Source: Pseudomonas sp.
GTDB lineage: Bacteria > Pseudomonadota > Gammaproteobacteria > Pseudomonadales > Pseudomonadaceae
Assembly (NCBI RefSeq): GCF_030690725.1
Contig: NZ_JAUYGD010000036.1
Coordinates: 1 to 64,000, forward strand
Reading direction: 5' to 3'
Length of the DNA stretch: 64,000 nucleotides
Below the pieces are notes generated by a model. That model was not told the DNA's origin, searched no databases, and worked only from the letters and a program-made list of their open reading frames with translations. A program made the position numbers and the translations under genes. Within the stretch, counting starts at the first letter, position 1. Each line of letters begins with the position of its first letter. Positions 7,444-14,140 of this stretch are shown piece after piece.

Positions 7444-7759
7444 ATTTACCCCCTTCATTGATCAACCCGCTTTTCCGCATCGGCAGAGTCACGTCAGGTT
7501 CATTCGGTGGTGGGTCCCGGAGGTAAATCCCCTCAGGTACACACGCGACAGCAAATCGGCTCTTAGCGTGCCTCAGTGTTCGTCGTCATAGTCATTTGGG
7601 GTAGCGCTCTGCGCGAGGGGGAACCCCTGGCAAGCCGGCACGAATGTGCAGAGCGTTGCCGCAGTTGATTCCCTGGACGCGCAGCGGCCAGGGTCCACCA
7701 TCTCTAATGGTGGACTCTTGTCTCATGGTGAGACTTTTTGGCTTTCGTGGTGGGGCTTT
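7444..7759. other. phage non-coding region with clustered hairpins, probable origin/packaging region
   Basis: No convincing gene. Several stems follow one another. CGCTCTGC (7605-7612) pairs with GCAGAGCG (7648-7655) and encloses the stem AGGGG/CCCCT (7616-7628). CCCTGG/CCAGGG pair at 7671-7693, GTCCACCA/TGGTGGAC at 7693-7715, and GTCTCA/TGAGAC at 7720-7734 followed by TTTTT. Filamentous phages carry such stacked hairpins in the intergenic region that holds the plus and minus strand origins and the packaging signal. The nick site for the replication protein cannot be placed by eye. Confidence 0.55.
7720..7739 (+). terminator. rho-independent terminator in the phage non-coding region
   Basis: GTCTCA, loop TGG, TGAGAC, then TTTTT on the plus strand. 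It would stop rightward transcripts from the small regulator genes before the convergent gene at 7760-7969. Confidence 0.6.
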
Positions 7760-7969
7760 TCAAAGATCAAGCTTCAGCTCGCCTGACTCGCTTATTTCCA
7801 CGTAACCGACTGATTTCTCTAGTAAAAAATGCGCTAGCTCGCTGTCCCTGATGGGCTGGCGGCCTTGCTTTATCAGTAACTTATTGATTTCTATGCATTT
7901 TTTACGCAACAGCTCTTGCTCTGCGTTGGTCAATCTAAGCGTTGCTGGCATCGAGCCATCACCTTTCAT
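7760..7969 (-). CDS. small phage DNA-binding protein, probable repressor of the replication promoter
   Basis: 69 residues, starting at ATG 7969 with GGGAG upstream at a good distance. The sequence MPATLRLTNAEQELLRKKCI then RDSELAHFLLEKSVGYVEIS reads as an N-terminal strand followed by two helices, like a ribbon-helix-helix regulator. It is the only minus-strand gene of the prophage and diverges from the replication gene. The gap between them carries three GCATGCATG-type repeats over a strong promoter, so it is the likely immunity-type repressor. Role inferred from position and shape. Confidence 0.6.
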   Translation of the reverse strand: MKGDGSMPATLRLTNAEQELLRKKCIEINKLLIKQGRQPIRDSELAHFLLEKSVGYVEISESGELKLDL

Positions 7970-7993
7970 CGGTTATCTCCCAAAAAGTGTACG

Positions 7994-8074
7994 TGCATGC
8001 ATGTTACTTGTGTTGACGCATGCATGTGGACGCGTATACATTCCCGGCCAATGTTACTTGCATGCATGCATGCA
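7994..8074 (+). promoter_or_regulatory. phage replication promoter with GCATGCATG operator repeats
   Basis: TTGACG (8013-8018), 16 bp, TATACA (8035-8040) is a good sigma70 promoter for the replication gene. TGCATGCATG lies at 7994-8003 upstream, GCATGCATG at 8018-8026 in the spacer, and TGCATGCATGCATGCA at 8059-8074 in the leader. The 10-mer ATGTTACTTG is also repeated exactly 50 bp apart (8001-8010 and 8051-8060). A protein bound here would block both initiation and early elongation. Confidence 0.65.
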
Positions 8075-8094
8075 ATTGGTCAGGGAAGTCAAAA

Positions 8095-9372
8095 ATGCTC
8101 GACCGTCTTCACCTCTTCATTCCGTTCCGCGTGCCATGCGTTTCCCGCCTTGAGTCGGGTGATCCGCATTTCTACGTGGATTTGGAGAGCCTAGGCGTTC
8201 CGCTCCAGGGTCAGGTTAGTCGTGACGAAGACGGCCAATTGCAGGCTGATTACCTGCGTCACCCATGGGAATCGCTTTCTACTGGTTTTACGCCGATGGC
8301 GTTCAAGGTTTTCCATCAAACATTGGGTAAGCGCCTCGATCCTGGCGTTGAGCTGAAAGCCAGCCCTGCAAAGCTGCTCCAGGGTCATAACGTTTTTGGC
8401 CCTACCAGCATCCGTAGCGGGGCAGAGGTCATGCTCAAGTGGCTTGCCGGTAGCTATCCGAAGCTGTTCGCACTGCTCGATATCCGCGAAACAGTCGTTT
8501 ACGGCATGGACTGCACCTACAGCAGCCGTCTAGACGATGAGCGCACCGCCTACCAAGTCATTGACGCCCTGACCAACGTCAGCAACGGCCAGACCAAAAG
8601 CCGTGGCGACAACTACTCCAGCTCCGCCTATTTCGGTTCAAAACAGACCCGCCTCAAGCGCCTAAAGGCATACCTCAAGCATCTGGAATATCAGAACCAG
8701 CTTGAGGAATTGAAGCGGGCAGGGCGGGGCGACTTCGGTGCCCGTCGAGCGCTCAAAGTCATGTCTGATCCGCGGTTGATCGAGTGGACCAAGTACCTGC
8801 TCCGTATGGAAGCCACCGTGCTTCACCGCTGGATGAGTCGCCGGAATATCCCAACGAAATTGATTGACCTGTGTGCGTATCAGGAAGAGCTGGAAAGTCA
8901 GGGGCGCTGCCTCATTCAAGAGTGCTGGAAGGAAGTGACAAAGGACCTATTCGCGGCCTTTGGAGGTGTGGAAATGAAAGTGATTAATGACGACAAAGTG
9001 TACGAAGCGCTGCTCGAAAAATTCACCAAGCCCGGCAAGGGCCGCATGACTAAAGAGCGCATGGAAGCCGGTGTGCTCAAGCCCTCGATCTATGTCGAAG
9101 GCAAGCCTTCCACGTCTCATGCCAAGTCTATTTTCCGCACCTACCTGAGCATCAAAGACTACGGCTGGGAGTACACGAAAGAGCTAGGCAAGGCGACTTT
9201 CTACCGCCACGTCGCTGACCTCTGCGAAGTCGGCCTTTCGAAGGCTGCACTGCAAAAACTCAACGAACACGACCGCAAGTCGAACGTCGTACCGCTGCTT
9301 CGTTTTGTGAACGTCGATTTCGGCGCACAGCGCCCTGACTGGTACGTCGAACCGTGTGTGGAGGCCGCATGA
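8095..9372 (+). CDS. filamentous phage replication initiation protein (gpII / phage CRI-type)
   Basis: Rolling-circle replication protein that nicks the double-stranded phage DNA to start plus-strand synthesis. 425 residues from ATG 8095, with AGGGAA at 8082-8087 as ribosome-binding site; the reading frame is open further upstream, but that stretch is the operator and leader. Features typical of the family are the early segment DRLHLFIPF, SGDPHFYVDL, a central YGMDCTYSSRL region, and a C-terminal part (about residues 290-425) resembling the phage X/CRI replication module, with FRTYLSIKDYGW and AKATFYRHV-like text. Its stop overlaps the next start (ATGA). It is the first gene of the rightward phage transcript. 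Confidence 0.85.
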   Translation: MLDRLHLFIPFRVPCVSRLESGDPHFYVDLESLGVPLQGQVSRDEDGQLQADYLRHPWESLSTGFTPMAFKVFHQTLGKRLDPGVELKASPAKLLQGHNVFGPTSIRSGAEVMLKWLAGSYPKLFALLDIRETVVYGMDCTYSSRLDDERTAYQVIDALTNVSNGQTKSRGDNYSSSAYFGSKQTRLKRLKAYLKHLEYQNQLEELKRAGRGDFGARRALKVMSDPRLIEWTKYLLRMEATVLHRWMSRRNIPTKLIDLCAYQEELESQGRCLIQECWKEVTKDLFAAFGGVEMKVINDDKVYEALLEKFTKPGKGRMTKERMEAGVLKPSIYVEGKPSTSHAKSIFRTYLSIKDYGWEYTKELGKATFYRHVADLCEVGLSKAALQKLNEHDRKSNVVPLLRFVNVDFGAQRPDWYVEPCVEAA

Positions 9373-9509
9373 AACTTGAGTTCAAGAGCGGTCGCCCCAT
9401 GCCGCTTTCACACGTTTTCAAGTGGTCTCTTTCTCAGATTGGCATCCTGATTTTCTTCATCGGCCCTTTCTGTTTTATCGGCTACTTCCTTATCAAAAAC
9501 GCTTTTTAA
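9369..9509 (+). CDS. 46-residue phage membrane protein
   Basis: ATG 9369 overlaps the stop of the replication gene (ATGA). The peptide has a polar, basic N-terminus (MKLEFKSGRPMPLSHVFKWS) and one hydrophobic segment (about residues 21-42, IGILIFFIGPFCFIGYFLI), ending LIKNAF. Function unknown. Translational coupling to the replication gene and the uninterrupted frame support it as real; small membrane proteins are common at this position in filamentous phages. Confidence 0.65.
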   Translation: MKLEFKSGRPMPLSHVFKWSLSQIGILIFFIGPFCFIGYFLIKNAF

Positions 9510-9544
9510 CCGGGCATCAGCCCACCACCTAGAGGCAACTGAAA

Positions 9545-9901
9545 ATGGCAAATCCTGGAATCGTTCACGGCGTATTGGAAGGCATCAAAGAAACCCCTTA
9601 CGGTGGTGTTGAGCTTTCCCTGCAAGTGCAAGGTGCCGACCGTAAAGGTCGTCCAACTACCAGCTACGTCGATGCTCGTATTGACAAGTTTGAGGTCGAA
9701 AAAGGCCTCCACAACGCCTTCCGCCCTTACCTGGGCAAAGAGGTTTTTGTTCCCTGCCTTTTCGGCTTTTACCAGAAAGAAAAGGGCGCCACTGCCTACG
9801 ACCAAGTTGACGTTACCGGTGCTCCGCTTCGCCTCCAGGCTGCTGCGCCTGCACCCGCTGTTGCCTCTACTGGCCAGCCTTCTGTAGCCAAAACGGCTTA
9901 A
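9545..9901 (+). CDS. probable phage single-stranded DNA-binding protein (gpV-like)
   Basis: 118 residues. The first 95 look like a compact beta-rich domain (GGVELSLQVQGADRKGRP, YLGKEVFVPCLFGFYQKEKG), and the last 25 are Ala/Pro rich (LQAAAPAPAVAS), likely flexible. Its place directly after the replication gene is where filamentous phages encode the ssDNA-binding protein that coats new plus strands before packaging. Sequence similarity to Pf1 or Pf3 gpV is not evident by eye, so the assignment rests on position and composition. A good ribosome-binding site (AGAGG) precedes the ATG. Confidence 0.6.
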   Translation: MANPGIVHGVLEGIKETPYGGVELSLQVQGADRKGRPTTSYVDARIDKFEVEKGLHNAFRPYLGKEVFVPCLFGFYQKEKGATAYDQVDVTGAPLRLQAAAPAPAVASTGQPSVAKTA

Positions 9902-9916
9902 GGGGAGGGCGCTGCC

Positions 9917-10153
9917 ATGGTTACCGCCGAATTTCATCAAGAACGCCAGCGTCTGCTGTGCCTCATGAAGTCCGCCCCGGATCACTACGAGTTGGCATTT
10001 TCCAGCTCTGAACACGCTGGCTATCTGCGTGGCCTACGTGACTCCGGAGCCATCGGCGGCGCTGCCTACGAATTGCATCAAGCCGAAGCCGAGAAAGTTG
10101 CAGTCGTTGCTTTTGAACGCCTTGCCGCTCAACTCGATTCGGAGGCCGCTTAA
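9917..10153 (+). CDS. hypothetical phage protein, 78 residues
   Basis: Not recognised. Soluble, mainly helical and acidic (HQERQRLLCLMKSAPDHYEL, GYLRGLRDSGAIGGAAYEL, EAEKVAVVAFERLAAQLDSE). No membrane segment. Preceded by the strong ribosome-binding site GGGGAGGG (9902-9909), which is also a KOPS-type octamer. It lies between the probable ssDNA-binding protein and the small coat genes and ends at the start of the next ATG with no gap (TAAATG). Real gene likely; function unknown. Confidence 0.65.
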   Translation: MVTAEFHQERQRLLCLMKSAPDHYELAFSSSEHAGYLRGLRDSGAIGGAAYELHQAEAEKVAVVAFERLAAQLDSEAA

Positions 10154-10336
10154 ATGTTTGTTTGCTCTGAACTAGTCAATGGTGCCTGCACTACTTGGGT
10201 AGAGCAGAGCGTTTTAATTCCGCCTCTTAGTTTTTCTGAGGGGCTGAGTCTCGGCTGGAGTGTTTTGGCGTGTTACGCGACAGCCTGGGGTTGCAACTTA
10301 CTAATACGCTTTCTTTGGTCTCACATAGGTAATTGA
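10154..10336 (+). CDS. small phage membrane protein, 60 residues
   Basis: Starts directly after the preceding stop. It has one hydrophobic segment (about residues 31-53, LGWSVLACYATAWGCNLLI) and an N-terminal part with two Cys (MFVCSELVNGACTTWVEQSV). It is immediately upstream of the major coat gene, a position often held by a minor coat protein or assembly factor in filamentous phages. Specific role not assignable from the sequence. Confidence 0.6.
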   Translation: MFVCSELVNGACTTWVEQSVLIPPLSFSEGLSLGWSVLACYATAWGCNLLIRFLWSHIGN

Positions 10337-10338
10337 AA

Positions 10339-10467
10339 ATGGATACAACTGCAATCGAAGCCGGCATTACTGCACTCAAGGGCGACATCACCACTATTGG
10401 TGGCGCAATGTTCCTCGTTACCCTGGTGGTGGTTGCTTTTGCATACTTCCGCCGCTCGGCTCGTTAA
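10339..10467 (+). CDS. phage major coat protein (pVIII), Pf3-like, without leader peptide
   Basis: 42 residues. It has an acidic amphipathic N-terminus (MDTTAIEAGITALKGD), the motif GDITTIGGA, a hydrophobic segment (MFLVTLVVVAFAYF) and a basic tail (RRSAR). The acidic-hydrophobic-basic order is that of inovirus coat proteins. From memory, the Pf3 coat protein contains ADITTIGGA at the same point and is also made without a signal peptide. No signal sequence precedes the domain here, so direct insertion by YidC, as known for Pf3, is likely. A terminator follows directly, as expected for the most abundant phage transcript. Confidence 0.8.
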   Translation: MDTTAIEAGITALKGDITTIGGAMFLVTLVVVAFAYFRRSAR

Positions 10468-10483
10468 TTCGGCCTTGCAACAC

Positions 10484-10511
10484 AAGAGGGGGCTTATGCT
10501 CCCTCTTTTCT
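10484..10511 (+). terminator. terminator after the major coat gene
   Basis: AAGAGGGGGC, loop TTAT, GCTCCCTCTT (10484-10507, with G-T pairs), followed by a T-rich run. It separates the highly expressed coat gene from the adsorption and assembly genes, as in other filamentous phages. Confidence 0.8.
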
Positions 10512-10524
10512 TTTGGAGAGCATT

Positions 10525-10605
10525 ATGGGTATCGAGTGGGAGTATTCAGGATGGTTAATTTTCTTAGTTATTGTCTCTTCGGGCTTCTTTCTTTTTCGGT
10601 CTTAA
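10525..10605 (+). CDS. 26-residue membrane peptide overlapping the adsorption gene (pVII/pIX-like candidate)
   Basis: ATG 10525 follows GGAGAG (10515-10520) at an ideal spacing. The peptide starts MGIEWEYSGW, continues with one hydrophobic helix (LIFLVIVSSGFFLF) and ends RS. It overlaps the start of the adsorption protein in another frame (shared 10551-10605). Ff phages encode pVII and pIX, of similar size and shape, just before gene VIII and gene III. The good ribosome-binding site and phage context support translation; the role is inferred. Confidence 0.55.
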   Translation: MGIEWEYSGWLIFLVIVSSGFFLFRS

Positions 10606-11894
10606 CTGCTGAGGCCGCTAGGACAGTTATCGTTCAACCCGGCGAGCTACTCCCAACTTACGGCCCTGGTGTCGGCCCTGATGCTTTCATCGATTCGCGT
10701 GACTGGAATGCAACTATCAGCGATCAGAAGGGCACTCGCCATACCGTTCCTGTGGTTCGTGAAAAGAAATACTCATGGCCAAGTTTTCGCGGTGCTCTTA
10801 AAAACGCACTAAAGCTCAATCCAGGCCAGCTTCTTCTATCAGGCGCTGTAACCGGAGCAGTTGCCTCCGTTGGTTGGCTTATAGATGAAAACAGTCAAAT
10901 AACCCGAGTTGATAACAGCCCTGTTTCCTACACACCAACAGGCTCTAACATTCATTGGCTTCACGAGGGCGTGAAGTATCCCTCAGCTATAAGTGCTTGC
11001 CAGGGTCTTGCTAGCCGATTTGCTGCAAGTACTTGGGGTGCTTCCATCAACTCTGTATCTATCCACAGTCATCGGCCATATACCGATGTAAAGTGTGCCG
11101 TAAACTACAGCCAAGGCAGTTATCAAGAGACTTTTTATCCTACAATTTCAGCTTCCGGCACTACCTGCCCAACCGGTCTTTCGTTGGCTTCTAATACTCT
11201 CGCCTGTGTAAGTTCACAGGCTCTACCAATTACCGACTCTGATATCGACTCTTTTATTTCCGGTATCTCTGATCCTTCTTTTGCAGCTTCTTCCGCACCC
11301 TTTATCAATGATTCCGTCCCCGGTTCGTTTGACTATCCAGACTCAGAGACTTTCGGCGGCCCAAATTCTATAGATTTGCCGGGGTCTATAACGACAACCA
11401 CAAATCCAACTACCGGTGACACTACTGTCGTTGAGTCTTTGCCTTCAATTCAGCTTGAGTATGGTACTTCCCCGCTCTCTATTACTTCGACTCAAACCAC
11501 AGTAACCAATACATATCAGAATGGAACTCAGACAAGCACATCAGTTAGCACTGAAACCAACACATCCGTAGAAACGCCTGTTGCTGAAATTCCGACAGAT
11601 TGCGATTTTATGCCTACGGTCTGCTCTTTCATTGATTGGGTTAAGACTCCATTTAATGAGGAGGAGCCAGATTTATCAGAATTCATATCTGATGAAGATT
11701 TTGAGCGGGAAATAAACTTTTCTTCTAATGCCTCTTGCCCTGGGCCGTCCATGATCGCAACCAGTCGCGGCACTTATGAATTTTCATGGGAGCCCGCTTG
11801 CCAATGGGCTGGATTGGTTAAACCCCTGGTCATCATTGCTGCTCTTATTGCTGCGATTTTTATCAATCTTGGAATGGCCCGAGGTAATGAATAA
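10551..11894 (+). CDS. phage adsorption / minor coat protein (pIII-like)
   Basis: Tip protein for host-pilus binding, release and entry. From ATG 10551 it is 447 residues. It has a signal peptide (MVNFLSYCLFGLLSFSVLTA, cleavage about AEA-A), an extracellular N-terminal part, a Cys pair (TTCPTG..LAC), a long Ser/Thr-rich linker (about residues 290-350), and a further Cys-containing domain. One C-terminal membrane helix (LVKPLVIIAALIAAIFINLG) is followed by a short basic/polar tail. GGGAG at 10538-10542 supports this ATG; an in-frame GTG at 10536 is less likely. The coding region is noticeably richer in A/T than its chromosomal neighbours. Stop and next start overlap (TAATG). Confidence 0.8.
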   Translation: MVNFLSYCLFGLLSFSVLTAEAARTVIVQPGELLPTYGPGVGPDAFIDSRDWNATISDQKGTRHTVPVVREKKYSWPSFRGALKNALKLNPGQLLLSGAVTGAVASVGWLIDENSQITRVDNSPVSYTPTGSNIHWLHEGVKYPSAISACQGLASRFAASTWGASINSVSIHSHRPYTDVKCAVNYSQGSYQETFYPTISASGTTCPTGLSLASNTLACVSSQALPITDSDIDSFISGISDPSFAASSAPFINDSVPGSFDYPDSETFGGPNSIDLPGSITTTTNPTTGDTTVVESLPSIQLEYGTSPLSITSTQTTVTNTYQNGTQTSTSVSTETNTSVETPVAEIPTDCDFMPTVCSFIDWVKTPFNEEEPDLSEFISDEDFEREINFSSNASCPGPSMIATSRGTYEFSWEPACQWAGLVKPLVIIAALIAAIFINLGMARGNE

Positions 11895-12175
11895 TGCCAG
11901 CTATCCTTGTCACTATCGGCATCTACATAATTTCCAGTGTCATCGCTAAAGTATTCGTTGCCTTGGGCATAGGTCTTTTGAGTTATTACGGCCTTTATGA
12001 ACTTGTTCAGCAGTTGCTCGGTCAAGTTCAAGGGCTAATTTCGAGCCTGCCACCTCAGGTTTTCCAGATTATCAGCCTTGGTGGAATTCCTCAGGCTATG
12101 TCAATCATTGGCAGTGCCGTTTTAACTCGCGCTGCTATTAAATCCGTCGAAGTGTTTTTCGGTGTTCGCTCATGA
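11894..12175 (+). CDS. phage minor coat protein pVI-like (DUF2523-type)
   Basis: 93 residues and very hydrophobic. It has two or three membrane helices (ILVTIGIYIISSVIAKVF, ALGIGLLSYYGLYELV and ISLGGIPQAMSIIGSAVL) and ends in a short basic/polar tail. Proteins of this size and pattern lie between the adsorption protein and Zot in Pseudomonas, Vibrio and Xanthomonas filamentous phages and are regarded as the pVI analogue that caps the virion with pIII. Overlaps both neighbours by a few bases. Confidence 0.75.
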   Translation: MPAILVTIGIYIISSVIAKVFVALGIGLLSYYGLYELVQQLLGQVQGLISSLPPQVFQIISLGGIPQAMSIIGSAVLTRAAIKSVEVFFGVRS

Positions 12176-13200
12176 TTACGATAATTACCGCCGTCCCTGG
12201 TAGCGGCAAAACGCTTTATTGCATCGGCCTTATCGTCAAGGCGATTGAGCAGGGTAGGCCCGTTTATTCAAATATCGACGGCTTGCAAGTTCCCAAGTGT
12301 CATCCGGCTCCAGATGATTGGCGCGACACTCCAGAAGGCTCCCTGGTCATCTACGATGAAGCCCAGCAGCCTCATTTGTATCCATCGACCGCCCATCGTG
12401 GCGAAGTTAAAGATGATCGTTTGCGGCAGATGGAAGTCCATCGCCATACTGGTCACGACCTTATTTTTGTTAGCCAATCTCAAAGCTTTCTCCATCACCA
12501 CATAAGAAAGCTCGCCGGTGAGCACATCCATTTTTACCGGGCGTTCGGTTCCAAAACCGTCACCAAGTACACCTGGCAGCATTGCGTTGATTCTCCTAAT
12601 GATCGTGCTGAACAGGCGAGGGCAGATGCCTTTCCTTGGAAGTTTCCGAAGGAACATTACGGCCTGTATAAGTCCGCCACTATCCACACCCACAAGTTCA
12701 AATTGCCCAAGAAGCTCGCCGCCCTGGTTGCTTTTATTTTCGTCGTTGCTGGTCTTACGGCTTACAACGCCGCCACTAGCAAAGACAGCTATCTTTTTGC
12801 TTCTGGTGAGCAGGCATCAGATGAGCCGCCTGTCGAATCATCGCCGTTCAAAGCAGCCGCATCGGCGCTGGGTGGTGTCGGCTCCGCCGCCACCACCAGC
12901 CCGATCCGGCCAGCGTCCACGGCCATTTACGACTGGGCCGACACTGAGCCTGTAACGCCCATTGCTGGTTGCATCAGCTCTAAGACTAAGTGCCAGTGTT
13001 TTAACGAGGCAGGTGCAGCCCTCAAGCTCTCGCATGCCATGTGCCTTTCTGCAATCATCAACCCCTTGCCTAGGTCGATTATTGTCGGAACACGTGGAGG
13101 CTCGAAAAATGGGAATGCTGGACAGGGATTGGTACAAGGAACACCACCGGCAACAGCAGCAACAAACGCACAGCAACCGCAGCCGGCAAACGTTCTCTAG
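12172..13200 (+). CDS. zot: Zot / pI-like phage assembly ATPase
   Basis: Inner-membrane morphogenesis ATPase that extrudes the virion; 342 residues. Walker A is TAVPGSGKT at residues 7-15, and Walker B/E is SLVIYDEAQ near residue 60. The sensor-like segment HRHTGHDLIFVSQS follows, then a membrane helix at about 182-199 (KLAALVAFIFVVAGLTAY). The C-terminal periplasmic part has the GCISSKTKCQCFNEAG Cys pattern common in Pseudomonas Zot proteins. Start overlaps the preceding stop (ATGA). The name Zot reflects family membership with the Vibrio protein; toxin activity is not implied. Confidence 0.88.
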   Translation: MITIITAVPGSGKTLYCIGLIVKAIEQGRPVYSNIDGLQVPKCHPAPDDWRDTPEGSLVIYDEAQQPHLYPSTAHRGEVKDDRLRQMEVHRHTGHDLIFVSQSQSFLHHHIRKLAGEHIHFYRAFGSKTVTKYTWQHCVDSPNDRAEQARADAFPWKFPKEHYGLYKSATIHTHKFKLPKKLAALVAFIFVVAGLTAYNAATSKDSYLFASGEQASDEPPVESSPFKAAASALGGVGSAATTSPIRPASTAIYDWADTEPVTPIAGCISSKTKCQCFNEAGAALKLSHAMCLSAIINPLPRSIIVGTRGGSKNGNAGQGLVQGTPPATAATNAQQPQPANVL

Positions 13201-13345
13201 GCCTGCCGTGATCATTCGTTCGAGGTTTGCCCCTGGCTTCGCCCTGGGGCTGTTGGTTGGCGCGATAGTGATAACGACTTACTTCGTTTTAATGCCTGAT
13301 GCTTTCAGGGCGCTCTATATTCGATTTTGGGCGTTTTTCGGCTAA
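13109..13345 (+). CDS. small basic phage membrane protein after zot
   Basis: 78 residues from ATG 13109, with GGAGG at 13096-13100. It overlaps the end of zot in another frame by 92 bases. A Gln/His/Arg-rich N-terminus (MGMLDRDWYKEHHRQQQQQ) is followed by one membrane helix (APGFALGLLVGAIVITTYFV) and a short tail. It may supply the pXI-like function that Ff phages obtain by internal initiation in gene I. Last phage gene before the dif junction. Confidence 0.6.
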   Translation: MGMLDRDWYKEHHRQQQQQTHSNRSRQTFSRPAVIIRSRFAPGFALGLLVGAIVITTYFVLMPDAFRALYIRFWAFFG

Positions 13346-13415
13346 ACCCACTGCGTGATACCAGATCGCGCAGATCGCAAAGCACAGCGCCTTTCTGGCG
13401 CCTTCCTGACTAGAG

Positions 13416-13443
13416 GCTTCGCATAATGTATATTATGTTAAAT
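13416..13443 (+). other. dif: chromosome dimer resolution site dif (also prophage attR)
   Basis: 28 bp: XerC arm GCTTCGCATAA, centre TGTATA, XerD arm TTATGTTAAAT. The 23-bp core from GCATAA to the end is identical to the E. coli dif core as remembered, and very close to published pseudomonad dif. XerC and XerD cut here to resolve chromosome dimers, activated by FtsK. It marks the replication terminus. The filamentous prophage ends at its XerC side. The 164-bp gap 13346-13509 holds only this site. Confidence 0.92.
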
Positions 13444-13509
13444 CACCTATATGGAGCTGGCGGCTGACAACAGGATTCAATCCCCGCTGCAGCCTCCGCC
13501 CACTTCTGC

Positions 13510-14133
13510 TCAGTCACGATCCAGCAAATGAAAACTGGGCAACGCCACATGCCAGCGAATAGCGGCCAGACGAATCAGCAACACGGTGAGCATGGCCACG
13601 CCTGTATCCAGCCAATGTGGCGTGTCCAGCGCGCGCATGCCGATAAACACCACTGCGCCGGCTATGCAGGCGGTGGCGTAAATTTCCTTCTGGAAGATCA
13701 GCGGGATCTCGTTGCAGATCACATCGCGCATCACGCCGCCGGCAACTCCGGTCATCACGCCCATGATTACCGCCGTGCTGTGCGGCACGTTGTGTTGCAT
13801 GGCGACCTCGGTGCCGATCACGGTAAACACGGCTAGGCCGAAGGCATCCGCCAATAGCAGGCCTTTCTCATGAATTGGCTGGGTCAGCCGCACCCAGATC
13901 ACCGTGCCGACTGCCGCCAGCGAGGCCACGACGATATACAGATCGTTGCGAATCCAGCTGACCGGATGGTTGTCCAGAATCACGTCACGCAGCGTGCCGC
14001 CGCCCAATGCGGTGACGATGGCAATTACCAGCACGCCGAACAGGTCCATGGACTTGCGCCCGGCCATCAGCGCGCCCGTGATGGCGAATACCGCGACGCC
14101 GAACAGGTCGGCCAGATAGAACAGTTGCGCCAT
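13510..14133 (-). CDS. TRIC-family (YadS/UPF0126-type) membrane protein
   Basis: 207 residues with about seven membrane helices in two repeats. Each repeat carries the glycine-arginine motif of trimeric intracellular cation channels: GGGTLRDVILDNHP in the first and AGGVMRDVICNEIP in the second. Bacterial members form cation or amino-acid-related channels; the substrate here is unknown. The ATG at 14131-14133 has GAGG upstream. A longer in-frame start at 14211 would run into the end of gor and lacks hydrophobic family sequence, so the shorter form is chosen. It lies 7 bp downstream of gor on the same strand, probably cotranscribed. Confidence 0.85.
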   Translation of the reverse strand: MAQLFYLADLFGVAVFAITGALMAGRKSMDLFGVLVIAIVTALGGGTLRDVILDNHPVSWIRNDLYIVVASLAAVGTVIWVRLTQPIHEKGLLLADAFGLAVFTVIGTEVAMQHNVPHSTAVIMGVMTGVAGGVMRDVICNEIPLIFQKEIYATACIAGAVVFIGMRALDTPHWLDTGVAMLTVLLIRLAAIRWHVALPSFHLLDRD

Positions 14134-14140
14134 GCTGACC

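Larger units (their letters stand above)
6707..13426 (+). mobile_element. filamentous (Inoviridae) prophage integrated at dif, about 6.7 kb
   Basis: The gene set and order are those of a filamentous phage: small regulators, a hairpin-rich non-coding region, replication protein, probable ssDNA-binding protein, small coat proteins, terminator, adsorption protein, pVI-like protein and Zot/pI. No integrase or transposase gene is present. The right end is a full dif site (13416-13443) and the left end carries dif-like arms (6696-6787), which points to insertion by host XerCD. Boundaries assume XerC-side strand exchange (after the TTCGYATAA arm) and could shift by tens of bases on the left. No secretin gene (pIV) is present, so export through a host secretin is likely. 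Confidence 0.85.

Noticed and set aside
7994..8074. Repeated GCATGCATG considered as a CRISPR array
   Set aside because: Repeats are short and palindromic, spacers are irregular, there are no cas genes, and the repeats overlap a promoter.
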